A stretch of 64,000 nucleotides of DNA from positions 1-64,000 of the forward strand of contig JAMAHW010000058.1 in the NCBI GenBank assembly GCA_023627715.1. Direction: 5' to 3'. Source of the DNA: Periconia sp. R9002 (taxonomy: Eukaryota > Ascomycota > Dothideomycetes > Pleosporales > Periconiaceae). The notes under the pieces are model-generated. The model searched no databases. It saw only the letters and a program-made list of their open reading frames with translations, and was not told the DNA's origin. This document shows positions 1-11,427 of the stretch, in pieces (positions within the stretch are counted from its first letter, which is position 1; every line of letters starts with the position of its first letter). Both the position numbers and the translations under genes were made by a program.

Positions 1-78
1 TGTGCCACTCATGGTAATTATCGAAACTACACTCACCATGAGTGCCAAGAGTAATACTGTGAGGCACAGCCGTAACAT
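1..78 (-). CDS. 5' end of a gene running off the left edge (hydrophobic N-terminus)
   Basis: Reading the minus strand from an ATG at 76-78, the frame stays open for all 26 codons to the window edge and encodes a strongly hydrophobic segment (MLRLCLTVLLLALMVSVVS...), as expected of a signal peptide or signal anchor. The ATG lies just outside the AT-rich block that follows. Nothing more of the product is visible, so no function can be given. Chance is possible because the stretch is short; base composition is ordinary compared with the AT-rich neighbour, which mildly favours a real gene start. Confidence 0.35.
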   Translation of the reverse strand, partial: MLRLCLTVLLLALMVSVVSIITMSGT

Positions 79-80
79 TA

Positions 81-372
81 ACCCTACTTTTATATATATA
101 TACTATTATTAATTATACTTCTACTTTAAGTAGTAACTACTACTATTATAAGTATTATTTTTCTAGTTCTTACTATTATCACTATTATTCTACGTATCTA
201 TATACACTTTTTAAAAGAAATAGCACTTAATACGTCTAACTATATAATTTACTTTATATTAGTATATTTAAGTAATTCTTATATAACTTTTATAGCTAAA
301 TACTAATAGTTAAATACTATACTTAATACTATTACTTATATTATTAGCGTAGTATCTTATAGTATTACCCCA
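81..372. repeat. AT-rich block, probably a RIP-degraded repeat remnant
   Basis: Nearly all A/T, rich in TA steps (tatatatata, tagtaacta, ctatac) with stops in every frame and no recognisable ends. This is the usual look of a transposon relic mutated by RIP. It abuts the point where the chitinase pseudogene ends and is the likely cause of that truncation. No terminal repeats or target duplication can be made out. Confidence 0.6.
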
Positions 373-386
373 CATTATCCCTTTTC

Positions 387-2562
387 CTAACCCCGGGAGA
401 CTTCATCACCTGAGCTGCATCTAGTGCCTTCGCTGCCGTCTTCCTTCAAACACTTATCGCTAATGTGACTAAAGACGGCGTGAGCATTACTATAAATCTT
501 AAACGTTACTAAAGATGGTTTCTCTTACCAGTCTTGTCCATTCTGCACAATCAAGCTTTTGGTGACGGCGACATTGTCTCTGGCAATCTCCTTCTTCTGC
601 ATGGCTTGTACGTCGACATGTTTAATCCGTCTTCCGATGAGACCGCTGTGAGCGGAATAATTATCGTCGTCTATGGTCGTGCATTAAAAACGGTAATGAC
701 ACTCATAATGGGTGTCTAGACGTACCAGCATCGCTTGCCCATATTAGACTGCCTCCTAAACCGATACTGTTTGCCCATTGCACCTTTTGTTTGAAAGTTT
801 CGTCGTCATCATATGACAACCACTGATCGTTGTTGAAGACCAAGTACTTGACAGCGGCATCCTTATCGTAGACCGGCTTCAGCTCAGGATGCTGTTTCAT
901 AAGGACATGATCTCGTAGTACATCAGGATGCCACTGGTATCGGAGCAAGGGCCTGCCGAAGCACCTCCCTTGAATTCACAACCAGGCTTCGAGCAACCCG
1001 TGTCTGAAAGCTGGAAAGAGCGGCCGTAAAATCCAAAGCCCATGAAGACTTTGGATGGCGGAATATTAACACGCCTGGGAAAAAATGGGGAAGCTGTGGG
1101 TACATCAAGAGCAGTGTCAGCTCTACATACCAGAAAAGCTCCAACGCATAGCCAATTTCGGTTAAGTTCGTATGTCCTTGAACGATGTTACCGATTGGGT
1201 TGTTGCGATCCCATATGCCGTGCAAGTCGTAAGTCATCCTGATATTTATGTGAGTGAATGCTTACAATTAGTCAAAGTACGCACAAATTGATCTAGTCAC
1301 TATATTTGAGCATGCTGGGAAGATCGAACCATCGCAGGTACCAGTAGGAAGATGGTGCGGTGAAGCTGATTCCGAGCTTTCTGCCTGAAGCATCAAATGT
1401 CGACCTTAGCTGCTTTAGAAGCTCCACATAATTCTCTGTATCATCGTCTTTGCCGCCGCGGTCGGGAGCGCCAGGATATTCCCAATCGATGTCAATGCCT
1501 ACAAACATCATTAGAACTGAACCATACAAACTTGGAGGCAAATTGACCATCAAACCCGTATTGGTTCAAAAACTTCACCACATTATTTGCAAAGGTCTGC
1601 CGGTTTTCAGCCGATCTTGCAATATTTCCAAAAAGGGGTTGCGTTGCAGTGCCATTGTCGGAAAACGTCCAACCTCCTACGCTAATCCAGACTTCCAACC
1701 GACAGTTATATTTCTTAAGGTCAGTCACCTCCTGGAAAAGGCTTTCTGGGGTCTGGGAATTCATGGTTATGATCGTAAAGGACTGAGGGTCAATGTAGGC
1801 GAATGCATAATTGAGATGTGTGAGCGCGTCCACTACGAGCAGCAATTTCTTAGTCAATGCTGAAACTGTGTACAGTGCATTGTGATGGATAGACTTACAA
1901 GGTAAATCGGTCGGTGCTATTTTATGGCAGTTGAGTCGGGCACTCCAGGACTCATAATATCCAACGACTTACTAGTTAGTTGAGATAATTGGTTACGACA
2001 GGAAGTTACTACCTTTGTCCAGCACCTGCCCTCCACTGGCGGCAGGCTTTGGATGAAGTATGCAATTGCTCTGGCATTTGCTGTCGCAAAAGTCTTGGGT
2101 AGTGCCACAAAAACCGTATTGGCTACAACACGTGTTTAAAGGACACTTCTGACCTGGCTGAGCGGCATACTGCCCGCACTGCGCTGTAGCTTCGCAGTTA
2201 GACGTGCAGCCATTTCCACAGTATACTGGGCCTATGTGCAATATTAGTTTAAATATGCATCGGAACGGCCCAGCCGACTGACCATAACCGCAATTTCCGC
2301 TCGCACCGCAACAAGCTCCATTTGTGCAAGGCTTTCCAGGCTCGCAAGTGTAATCCTCCCGTCGACTTAAAGAATGGACCGGGTCGGTCAACTGGCTGTC
2401 ATTCTGGTGTGATCTAACTAGAATGTCACCAGAAGATACGATCGAGTGATCATCCCTCCCCACGTGAACTCGAGTATCCCGGAGGGGGGCTAGTAAAAGA
2501 AAGATGAGAGAAGCTGAAAAGAAGATCATACAGATACTTCGGTATTGGAGAGTAGTAGCCAT
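387..2562 (-). pseudogene. GH18 subgroup C (killer-toxin-like) chitinase, disrupted
   Basis: Exons on the minus strand: 2562-2283, 2231-2013, 1967-1899, 1832-1548, 1498-1285, 1238-1131, 1074-726, 670-529 and 468-387. The product begins with a hydrophobic leader (MATTLQYRSICMIFFSASL), followed by two ChtBD1 (hevein-type) modules with regular Cys spacing, then a GH18 domain with the catalytic signature GIDIDWEYPG (across 1548/1498), the MTYDLHG and FYGRSF blocks and a late SLIWASDA block. Lesions: (1) an in-frame TAG at 1293-1295 just before MTYDLHG, where the family normally has Trp; (2) a one-base frame slip near 895-905, between the ILMYYEIM and KQHPELKPVYDK segments; (3) the C-terminal Cys-rich region stops at 387, next to AT-rich DNA, far short of typical subgroup C proteins. 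It is divergent from a LysM gene, the pairing usual for this subgroup. The family hydrolyses chitin. Assignment is firm; pseudogene status rests on lesion 1 and the truncation, since lesion 2 alone could be a sequencing error. Confidence 0.85.
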
Positions 2563-3347
2563 ATTGATTGAGCATACAAAGATATGCCTTGGATGAAGAC
2601 TGGTAACGTAGTTTGAGCCAGAGCACACCCTTCTATACTCTGGGAAGAGCGTCGATTGGGGAACCGCCGATTTCCTACCATCCTCAGATCATTGGTTCCT
2701 TCTTTGATGCTCTATCTCCGGTAATTCAATGATTAGGATGCTGTTTCAACGCACAAATTTCCTTGTTTCCCCAGACATTTGCACGCATGACTAGTTTTGT
2801 GGGGTCAAGTTCGACCAAAGGTGTGAGACGGTGGTCAGCAACACCCTACCTGGTTGGAATGATTCACTTGGATAAATCCGGATATAGTTTCTGAAGGCGG
2901 GCACCGGGACTATGCTCAAAGGTGAGCAGTCCACTGGGTCGATCAGTGACTGTGCCGTCATATGGGCACGGAATCCTGTGCCGAACCATTGCAGGAATCT
3001 GTAAGGCATCCAACAATACGGGCCTAATCAAAGCTCCCTTGTATGACAACATAATGATACTTCCAGTTTCAACGATATGGTTCTAGCATTGGGTTGTCAT
3101 GATTGTGATCAAGCGGTCGCTGTTGACCTGTCATTTCCAGAAGTTAATATAGCACTGCCTACACCACTCCAACCAGCTGCAATCTGTCCAGTGGTCGTCC
3201 TACCTCCTTTTACTTCCCTAATTGCCCGAGCTAGTATCATCGTGGTTATCTTGGTGAATAAAACGGACAGTCCATCTCAACCCATTGCACGGGACAGTGT
3301 GTTCATTAGGTAGCTTCTCTACGCTGCTTATCGGCCAACGCTTCAAC
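2563..3347. promoter_or_regulatory. Shared promoter region of the divergent chitinase and LysM genes
   Basis: 785 bp between the two divergent starts. No coding pattern or recognised binding site stands out. Shared control of a chitinase and a LysM protein is known for this gene pair in other fungi; here it is inferred only from layout. Confidence 0.4.
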
Positions 3348-6200
3348 ATGGTGCCTTCTTTTCTACTACCAATTTTCTCTATCATCTTCCAATTCAAATA
3401 CCAAGTGCTTTCGCAGCAATTGCTTAACCTCCCAAATTCGGAGCCTCCCTGGCCAAATATCACCGCAACATGTTATACGGCGCTAAATACGACTGTATAT
3501 GCAATCCCCGGATTTCTCCATAGTACATCCCTAAGGTTGTCAATCCCAGGTTTCTTGATTCTGTTATTCACTATCCTGCAAACACGAATTGCTATATGGG
3601 AATACTAACGCTGAGTAGCAATGAGCGTCTATCTCCGGATGAGCTTGACGCACTCTGTACCGACACCTATCATAACTCTTTAACAACTGTACGCCAAACG
3701 ATCATTGATGGATGCAACGGCCCGACGGACATCATACAATACTTCGATGGTGTTGATTACCCAGGTACGTTAGATACTAGGCCGATTTTTGTAGCTTTTT
3801 TCAAGTGTAGTGTTGCTAATGATTTGTCCAGCAACTTTCATCATCGATCATTATATCCATGCCTATGATATTGCATGTAGGAAGGATCCGTATGTACCGT
3901 TCTTGAGTTTAATCATTTACTTGCTCATTGACTCCAGATCAACGAATCAATACTGCGATACTTTGATCATTCAGTCGTTGAGCAACGCTGATTGGACCAA
4001 GGAGATGGAATGCCACGACTGCATTCTCGGAACTCAACAGACTCTGCTCAACTCCCCTTTCGACTTCACTCCCGAATTTGCCGAAGACTTCGCGAATTTG
4101 ACGTCCAGTTGCGGCTCTACGAATTATGGATATACTACGCCTGCTGCTTATGCGCTGAGTACACGGACTACAGATCCTCCACTGCCTACTCCTACCTGCA
4201 CCAATACGTACCATGTGCAAAGTAATGACACCTGCAATTCGATTTTCGTGGCGTATGATGTCTCTATATACTCTATAGTGGATCGTAATGACTTGTACAG
4301 CGATTGCAGCAATCTCGCTTCAGTTGCGAGTATTTGCATTCCTCAGCAATGCAACATCTATGAGGTCCAGAGAAACGACACTTGCGATAGTATCATTCAA
4401 ACTTATGGTAATGGCATTAGCGGCGCTCAGTTTTTGGCTTGGAATCCCAACATCAATGACCTGTGTTCTAACTTAGGTGATTTTCGTGAGACTTTCATTT
4501 GCCTCGGGTATGTACCCCTTTACACGCCGTCTTTGTATGCATCCCTTAACAGCCGCAAGTTCACCAGGAGGAGCCATCGGCATCCCAATACAGACTGGGA
4601 GCAGCCCCGTGTCACGGCCTCAGACGCCGTTCCCGCGACCGACAAATTCTTTCCCAGAATCGAATGGATACTGCGGGAGATGGTATAATGTAACAACAAT
4701 AGTTCCATCGTTTTATAAGCATACTAACTCCGCTACCAGATCACGACCGGGGATACTTGCGAAAAGGTTTCCGTCGAGAATAGCATTTCACCGAAAGATT
4801 TCTACTTCCTCAATCCAGAAATTGACGCAGAATGCACGAATCTAGTGTTGGGTGTCGCGTATTGCGTACAGCCTGTCGGTGACATTGAAACATACTCCGG
4901 CTATCCCAAGACGACGAATTACATTACATTGACTTCAAATACGTTCACGACGACCAGCTCCTCTCCCCCACCTAAACTACCTCTTCCATCGGCAACTTCA
5001 ACCTCGCTTCTTCCGCACGCCTCTGGCACTCTTGAAAATTGTTATATGTACAAGAATTACCGAGACATACCTCCGATCCTCGATCAGTCTCAGTCAGACA
5101 CGCTGCCATTATTTACTAGTTTTATCAACTGGTGCAGCTATATCCAAAGTACCTTCGCTGTTGCTGTTGAGCACCTCATCAAGTGGAATCCAAGTCTTAA
5201 CCCGAACAACTGTACCATGGAAGCTGGCTTCAGTTACTGCGTCTTACAAGATAGCAATTACAAGCCGAGTAGGTTCCTCTCTTGAGTCCTGCCATTCAAT
5301 ACTCTAACTCTGGGATTAGATGTAACGACTTACGTATCCACATGTATGGTCCAGGTCGACGCAAGCAAGATTCCCGCGGGCACCGATCCGACTTGTTCTT
5401 GCTTTGCTGAAGTATTTGGTATCGATTATCCCGATTTCGGTAATATGTCGCTTCCTCCCACGCACATCGAGTTTTAGCACTAATTACCACTATGTAGCGG
5501 AGACTTGCGAGGGCCTCGTCGAGGAAATCGGGGTCGATGTCACCAATGTTGCTAAATGGAATCCATGGGTAGGTTCAAACTGCGACCAGGGTCTCTACTC
5601 CGGCCTGGCGGGTGGAGACTCGCGAGTAGTCTGTATTGGTGTTGGCGGAAGCAAACCGACTTTCATCTCGTCTACAAGCGCGCCCACCGCGACGACACAG
5701 ACTGCCACGACGAGCGCACCTACTCACGGACCGACTCAAACGGGCATCGCTTCCGATTGCACACAATTTATTACAATCGAGGATGGTAATACTTGCGCAG
5801 CAGTCCTTACGACCTACAGTCTCAGCATGGCGCAGTTTTTTACTTAGAATCCCGCTGGTACGTGACCTCAATTGATTCGTAAGACGCATATAGTTACTAA
5901 CGAGCTCAAGTTGGACCGAATTGCGAAAACATGTGGCTGCACTATGCCTACTACGTCTCCGCGCCAACACGTATTTCTACTTCTTCTAGTCCCTCGCCCA
6001 CAAATGGGCCACTCCGCAGTGGAACGCCGTCGACGTGCACAAAGTACTACACGCCACAAAACGGCGAAACATACCAAAAGGTCCTTAACGTTAATCAACT
6101 CACCGTAGCACAGCTTTACCATTGGAACACAGATATAGGTAGTGGTTACGAAAACATGTGGCCGGGATATAGTCTTTGCGTTGCTGGCGGCCCGCCGTGA
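3348..6200 (+). pseudogene. Secreted multi-LysM chitin-binding protein, disrupted by a nonsense codon
   Basis: Starts with a signal-peptide-like leader (MVPSFLLPIFSIIFQ). The first half is Cys-rich (...ECHDCILGTQQTLL, DFANLTSSCG), followed by a chain of about five to six LysM motifs, among them YHVQSNDTCNSI, YEVQRNDTCDSI, ITTGDTCEKVSV, FAVAVEHLIKWNPSL, VTNVAKWNPW, FITIEDGNTCAAVL and YYTPQNGETYQKVL. Likely introns include 3765-3830, 3890-3938, 4509-4559, 4690-4739 and 5858-5910. At 5845-5847 an in-frame TAG stands where LysM motifs carry the Trp of the W-N-P triplet (QFFT-stop-NPAV); the frame then continues through another intron to a final LysM and a stop at 6200. The first intron's donor is non-consensus. 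LysM proteins of this kind bind chitin and can modulate chitinases or shield hyphae. With the stop read as written, the product loses only its last one or two LysM motifs, so residual function is possible. Confidence 0.8.
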
Positions 6201-6766
6201 GGAAGTGCAGGTTGATAACAGGAGTTCAAGGGCATTTCTCCTTCATATTCAACACTTCAAATCGTACTAGTTATTTTCTATCTACTTCAACACCTCACAT
6301 ACCTAATTTTCAAAACAAGATCCAATTCCCGAATTAATTTGTTCGCGCGCCCGATAACATCCTCCACCTTCGCTTCACTGCCACTATCAACCCTCCCTGT
6401 CAACCAAGTCCTTAAACGTATACGTAAGACGACGGGTGGGCTCGATATGCACGAAGGCGTACAGGACCCAACATCATCGCTTAACATCTAAAGATTTACA
6501 GCAAAGAGTGATTAAAACGCGGTCCAAATCAAAATTGTTGATGAAACAGAATAAACAGCTCGCGTTCTCATCGATGTCCAAGCTCCAGCCGAGCTCCAAG
6601 CGTCATCTCACTGACTTTCTTTAAGCGACTTTCCTATCTCGGCATATTTTGGCTGACATTGCATGAATGTTGCGTGTCACGGCAACGTGAGCGGCGCGGC
6701 GCAGCGTGCCTATAACAAGCTCGAGTCACCTCAAGGTGCAGCTGCGCCGGGTCGACCTCACCCATC
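6201..6766. other. Intergenic region upstream of the ABCC transporter
   Basis: 566 bp without a convincing coding frame. It serves as promoter of the downstream transporter and 3' flank of the LysM gene. No specific site recognised. Confidence 0.4.
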
Positions 6767-9700
6767 ATGCCATTCACCACCGAAGAGACCAAGCTGTTGC
6801 AGCTGGACAGCGCGAGATTTGACTTCAATCTCGAGTTTGAGCAGTTGTTCTTCTCGATTCTGCCCTCGGCGCTGTTCATCGTCGCCGCGTCATGGCGCGC
6901 TGTCTCACAGGCACGCAAGCCGAAAATTGTGCACGCACCGACTTTTCAATACATTAAGCTGGTATGTATACTGACCAATATTTGCATGGAATGTTGACTG
7001 ACATGCTAGGGTGCAATTGCCATCTATGTTTGTCTAGCGCTCGCCTTTGTCGTGCTCGCGGCGGCCAGTTATGTGCGCGTGTCAAGCATGTTCATTGGAG
7101 AGGTCGTTACCAGATTCGTAGCAGCCTGCCTAATGATGGTACTCAGTTTCATCGACCACAGCAGAAATCCGCGACCTTCTTCACTGCTTACCGCCTACCT
7201 GTGTCTGACTCTTCTCTTGGACGCGACCCAGGCGAGAACGCTTTTTCTATCCTCGAGCGGCCATCTGGACCGCGCATACAGTGGTGCCTTTTGCGCGTCG
7301 GTGGCAGTAAAGGCAGGAATATTGGTGCTGGAAGCTCGGCATAAAGCCAGATGGGTTCGCTGGAGCGACAATGAGAAAGAGCATAGTCCCGAGGAAACAA
7401 GCGGCGTCTTCTCCCTTGGTGTTTTCTTCTGGCTGAACAAGTTATTCCTTGCTGGCTACCACTCAATCCTCACCATTGAAACATTGTTACCCCTCGATCA
7501 GTCTCTTGACGCGGACGCACTCCACGAAAAGTTCTCTCGGAAAATGGACTACACGAAACTCAAGGGTGATAAATTCGGTCTTGTCAAGGTCCTGATGAGG
7601 ACCCTCGAGGTTCCGCTGCTGCTTCCCATCATCCCTCGGCTCGCACTACTTGGCTTCACTTTTAGCCAACCTTTCTTCATTGAGACTCTGTTGGACTATT
7701 TAGCCGAGCCTACGCTCAACCCCAATGTTGGATACGGCCTTATTGGCGCGAGCTTCCTGATCTATACGGGCATCGCTACATCCATGGCATTCACCTGGTA
7801 CTTCCATCATCGCTTGCGCATCATGATACGCTCTATACTGGTCCCCGAGATTTTTATCAAGGCCACGAAAATGCGTATTGGCGCGATAGAAGATAGCGCC
7901 TCGTTAACCCTGATGAGCACTGATTTAGAGCGCATCCGAATGGGCTTTAGAACTCTGCACGAGCTATGGGCATGCCCCATTCAAGTTGCGCTAGCTGCTT
8001 GGATGTTATACAGGCGGCTGGGTGTTGTGTCTGTCGCACCTATCGGCACAGTTACTATCTGTTCCATCTGTCTGGGTGTACTGATCAACTTCGTCGGTGA
8101 TGCTCAAAGAGCTTGGATGGCTCATGTGCAGACTCGTGTTGGGTTAACAGCGACTGTTATCGCAAACATGAAGAATCTAAAAATTTCCGGACTTTCCGTT
8201 GCCGTTAGCGATTTCATACAGAAGCTCCGGGTCGAAGAGCTTGCAGCAGGTGCCAACTTTCGTTATATATTCATCGCCGCTGCGCTCTTCGGCTTCATTC
8301 CCCTCCTCATCAGTCCACCCCTAGCTTTTGGTTTTGCGCAAGGCTCCTTGGATACTTCAAAGGTTCTCACTAGCTTATCTTTCCTGACGCTGATGACAAT
8401 TCCGCTATCACAGATCTTCCAGGCCGTTCCTGAGGTTATTTCTGGTTTTACCTGCCTGGAGCGCATTCAGAATTTCCTGGAATGCCAGACGCGCGAAGAT
8501 ATTCGCCAGCTCCTTGCAAACGTCGAACCAAAGACTGAAACTGAGGTTGATGTGAAGGACGCTAAGTTTGGGTGGGAAGCGGGCAAGCTGGCCTTGCGCA
8601 ACATCAACTTCACACTCATTCGAAGCTCATTGACAATGGTCGTTGGACCAGTTGGATCGGGGAAGTCCACACTCTGCAGAGCCCTGCTCGGCGAGATGCC
8701 GTTTAGTGAAGGCCGCGTGATGCTCAGAACGCATCATAGCCACGTTGGCTACTGCGACCAGACATCATTTCTTTTCAATGGTTCGGTGAGGGATAATATT
8801 GTGGGGTTCTCAGCATTTAATCCTGCCAGATACGCAGAAGCTATCGAAGCGACTGCGCTCAGCTACGATTTTTCCTTGCTCCCTCACGGAGATGGGACGA
8901 ATGTCGGATCGGACGGAATCACGCTCTCTGGTGGACAGAAGCAACGCGTTGCACTCGCACGAGCGTTATATCTCCAATCTGATTTGCTTATATTTGATGA
9001 TGTTTTCAGCGGTCTGGATGCTGAGACGGAGGAACATGTCTTCAGCCATGTTTTTGGGCCCCATGGTCTGCTGCGAAAACGAAAGACTACTGTACTGTTG
9101 TGTACCCATAGCGTACGACACCTGCCAGCCGCGGACCACATCATCAAACTCGGAGACGGCACAATTTTAGCCCAAGGAAGCTTCAACCAGCTGAATGATT
9201 ATCAAGGTCTTCAGCAAGTTACTCCACCGCAAAGCTCGACAACCGGTTCTCCCACCAAGCTACAGCCAGAATCACCACTGCCAATTCCCGTGGCACCTTC
9301 CACAAACAGTTCAACATCACCCATGCCGACGTCGGTTACAGATGCTGCGCGGAAAGTGGGCGATCGAATGGTGTATAAGCACTACATCAAAAGCATGGGT
9401 TGGGGGTTAGCCATTTCTAGCGGCTTCTTCGCGGCGTTTTGGGGTTTCTTTACCAATTTTCCGACGATTTGGCTTACGTTCTGGACCGACGCTATCAATT
9501 CGACATATCGAGACCATTCGAATGTCTACTATGTCGGCATTTACGGCCTACTCCAGACCAGTGCCTTGATATCGCTGCTGCTCTTAGGTGTGACCATCTT
9601 TATCAACTCCGTAAAGAGAACCGGTGCCACTATACACTTCGAGGCTTTGAACACCCTCATGCGGGCACCCCTTGCATTCTTCCCTAAAACTGACACTGGC

Positions 9701-11152
9701 GTCATCACGAACTTGTTCTCACAAGACCTCAACCTTATTGATACCGAGTTGCCAGAAGCGACGATCAACACCCTTGTGACACTCGCTCAGGCGATTGGAC
9801 AGATCGCTGTCATGCTCACTTCATCGGCATACCTTGCAATAAGCTATCCTTTCCTCGCTGTTGTTCTTTATGTGGTGCAAAGATTCTACCTCCGCACTTC
9901 TAGGCAGATACGACTGCTCGATCTTGAGGCGAAGAGTCCTTTGTACACGCACTTCCTAGACACTGTCAAGGGCATCACTACGCTCAGAGCATTCGGATTC
10001 CTCCCCGACGATTATCAAAAAAACCTTCGCCTGATTGCTTCGAGTCAACGACCAGCCTACTTATTGATCATGATTCAAGAGTGGTTGAATTTCGTCCTCA
10101 ACATTGTTGTCATGGTCATGGCAGTTTTGGTGACAACGCTCTCTGTGAGGCTTCATTCTAAATCCGGTTTCGCTGGCGCTTCTCTCTACAGTCTCTTGAC
10201 CCTTGGGGAGAGCCTCTCGGGTATTGTCATCTACTGGACCAAGTTGGAGACATCCCTTGGAGCGATATCGCGACTGAAGTCCTTCCAAGAAACTGTCAAA
10301 CCCGAGGATACGGATGAAGAACGGATTGTTCCTTCTCAAAAATGGCCTGAAAAAGGTGTTGTGGTTCTCAAGGGTGTCTCGGCAAGCTATGAAGAGAATA
10401 CCGACGGCAAAAGTTCGCCCAAACTCGCGCTCCGTGATATCGATCTGACCATAGCTTCTGGCGAAAAATTTGCCATCTGCGGGCGGACCGGCAGCGGCAA
10501 GTCCAGTCTCATCGCTTTGCTCCTCAAACTTTTCAACCTGCTACCTGAGACCGCAGGAAATCTCAAAATCGACGACGTCCCACTCCATCAGCTTAGTCGA
10601 CAGGCACTACGTGAGCGCATAATTGCTGTGCCCCAGGACGCTGTTTTTCTACCAGATGGCTGCACGTTTCAAACGAACTTGGACCCCCTCGGCGTTTCCA
10701 CAGCTACGGAGTGCGAAAAGATACTGAAAGCTGTCGGCATGTGGGACTTCGTCTCAGAGCGCGGAGGCTTGGAAGCAGGCATGAATGCGAGCACTCTAAG
10801 CGCTGGGCAGAGGCAGCTACTCTCAGTTGGGCGAGCGCTACTTCGACAGCGTCTTCGGGCGCAGCAACAGGCACAAGGCGGGATTCTGCTCCTCGACGAA
10901 GTGAGCTCGGGCGTTGATGTTGACACAGAACGCGTTATGCAGGATATCATCCGGAATGAATTTAAGAGGTATACGGTGATATCTGTGGCCCACCGGCTGG
11001 ACATGATTATGGATTTTGACAGGGTCATTGTCATGGATGCAGGTGAAATTGTGGAGATGGGGAGGCCTGTAGAGTTGGCTGGAGTGGTGGGAAGTAGGTT
11101 TGGTGATCTGGTGAGGGCATCAAGGAAGGAGAAATCAGAAGTCCGAGAATAG
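6767..11152 (+). CDS. Full-length ABC exporter, ABCC (MRP) type
   Basis: Exon 1 is 6767-6961, intron 6962-7009 (gtatgt...gctag), exon 2 7010-11152: 1445 aa, normal for fungal ABCC proteins. Order: N-terminal hydrophobic TMD0-like segment, first transmembrane domain, NBD1 (Walker A GPVGSGKST near residue 612, signature LSGGQKQR near 705, Walker B LLIFDDVFSGLD), second transmembrane domain, NBD2 (Walker A GRTGSGKSS near 1223, signature LSAGQRQL near 1328, Walker B ILLLDEVSSGVD). NBD1 has Asp in place of the catalytic Glu after Walker B, the usual ABCC asymmetry, so one ATP site is probably degenerate. It is a plasma- or vacuolar-membrane exporter of amphipathic or conjugated compounds. Being one of two large ABC proteins next to an NRPS, it is a candidate for metabolite export or self-protection. 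The gene converges on the ABCB gene; the 275 bp between them is AT-rich without genes. Confidence 0.95.
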
Positions 11153-11427
11153 TTTGTCACAGCACATGATGTAATTTAGCAGCTTTACCGGTTATTTTAT
11201 AATTACTTTCGTTAGTAATCTATATATACTTAGGGGCAAATAAACAACTTATTTCTGTATATTTAGGTAGATTCTCTAACTAATCACCACTGCTATAAAA
11301 ACAATAACGCAGTAGAAAACCAATCTAGCCAATAGTAAGGCTTCTAATTACCTACTACTATAGCATACTAAATTTTATAGAGCTATAGAAAAGATGTAAA
11401 GTCTATTTTAAAAAGGCTAAAATCAAG

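Noticed and set aside
534..719. Plus-strand open frame of 61 codons
   Set aside because: It lies antisense to a chitinase exon (670-529) that fits the family and has splice sites; no motif of its own.
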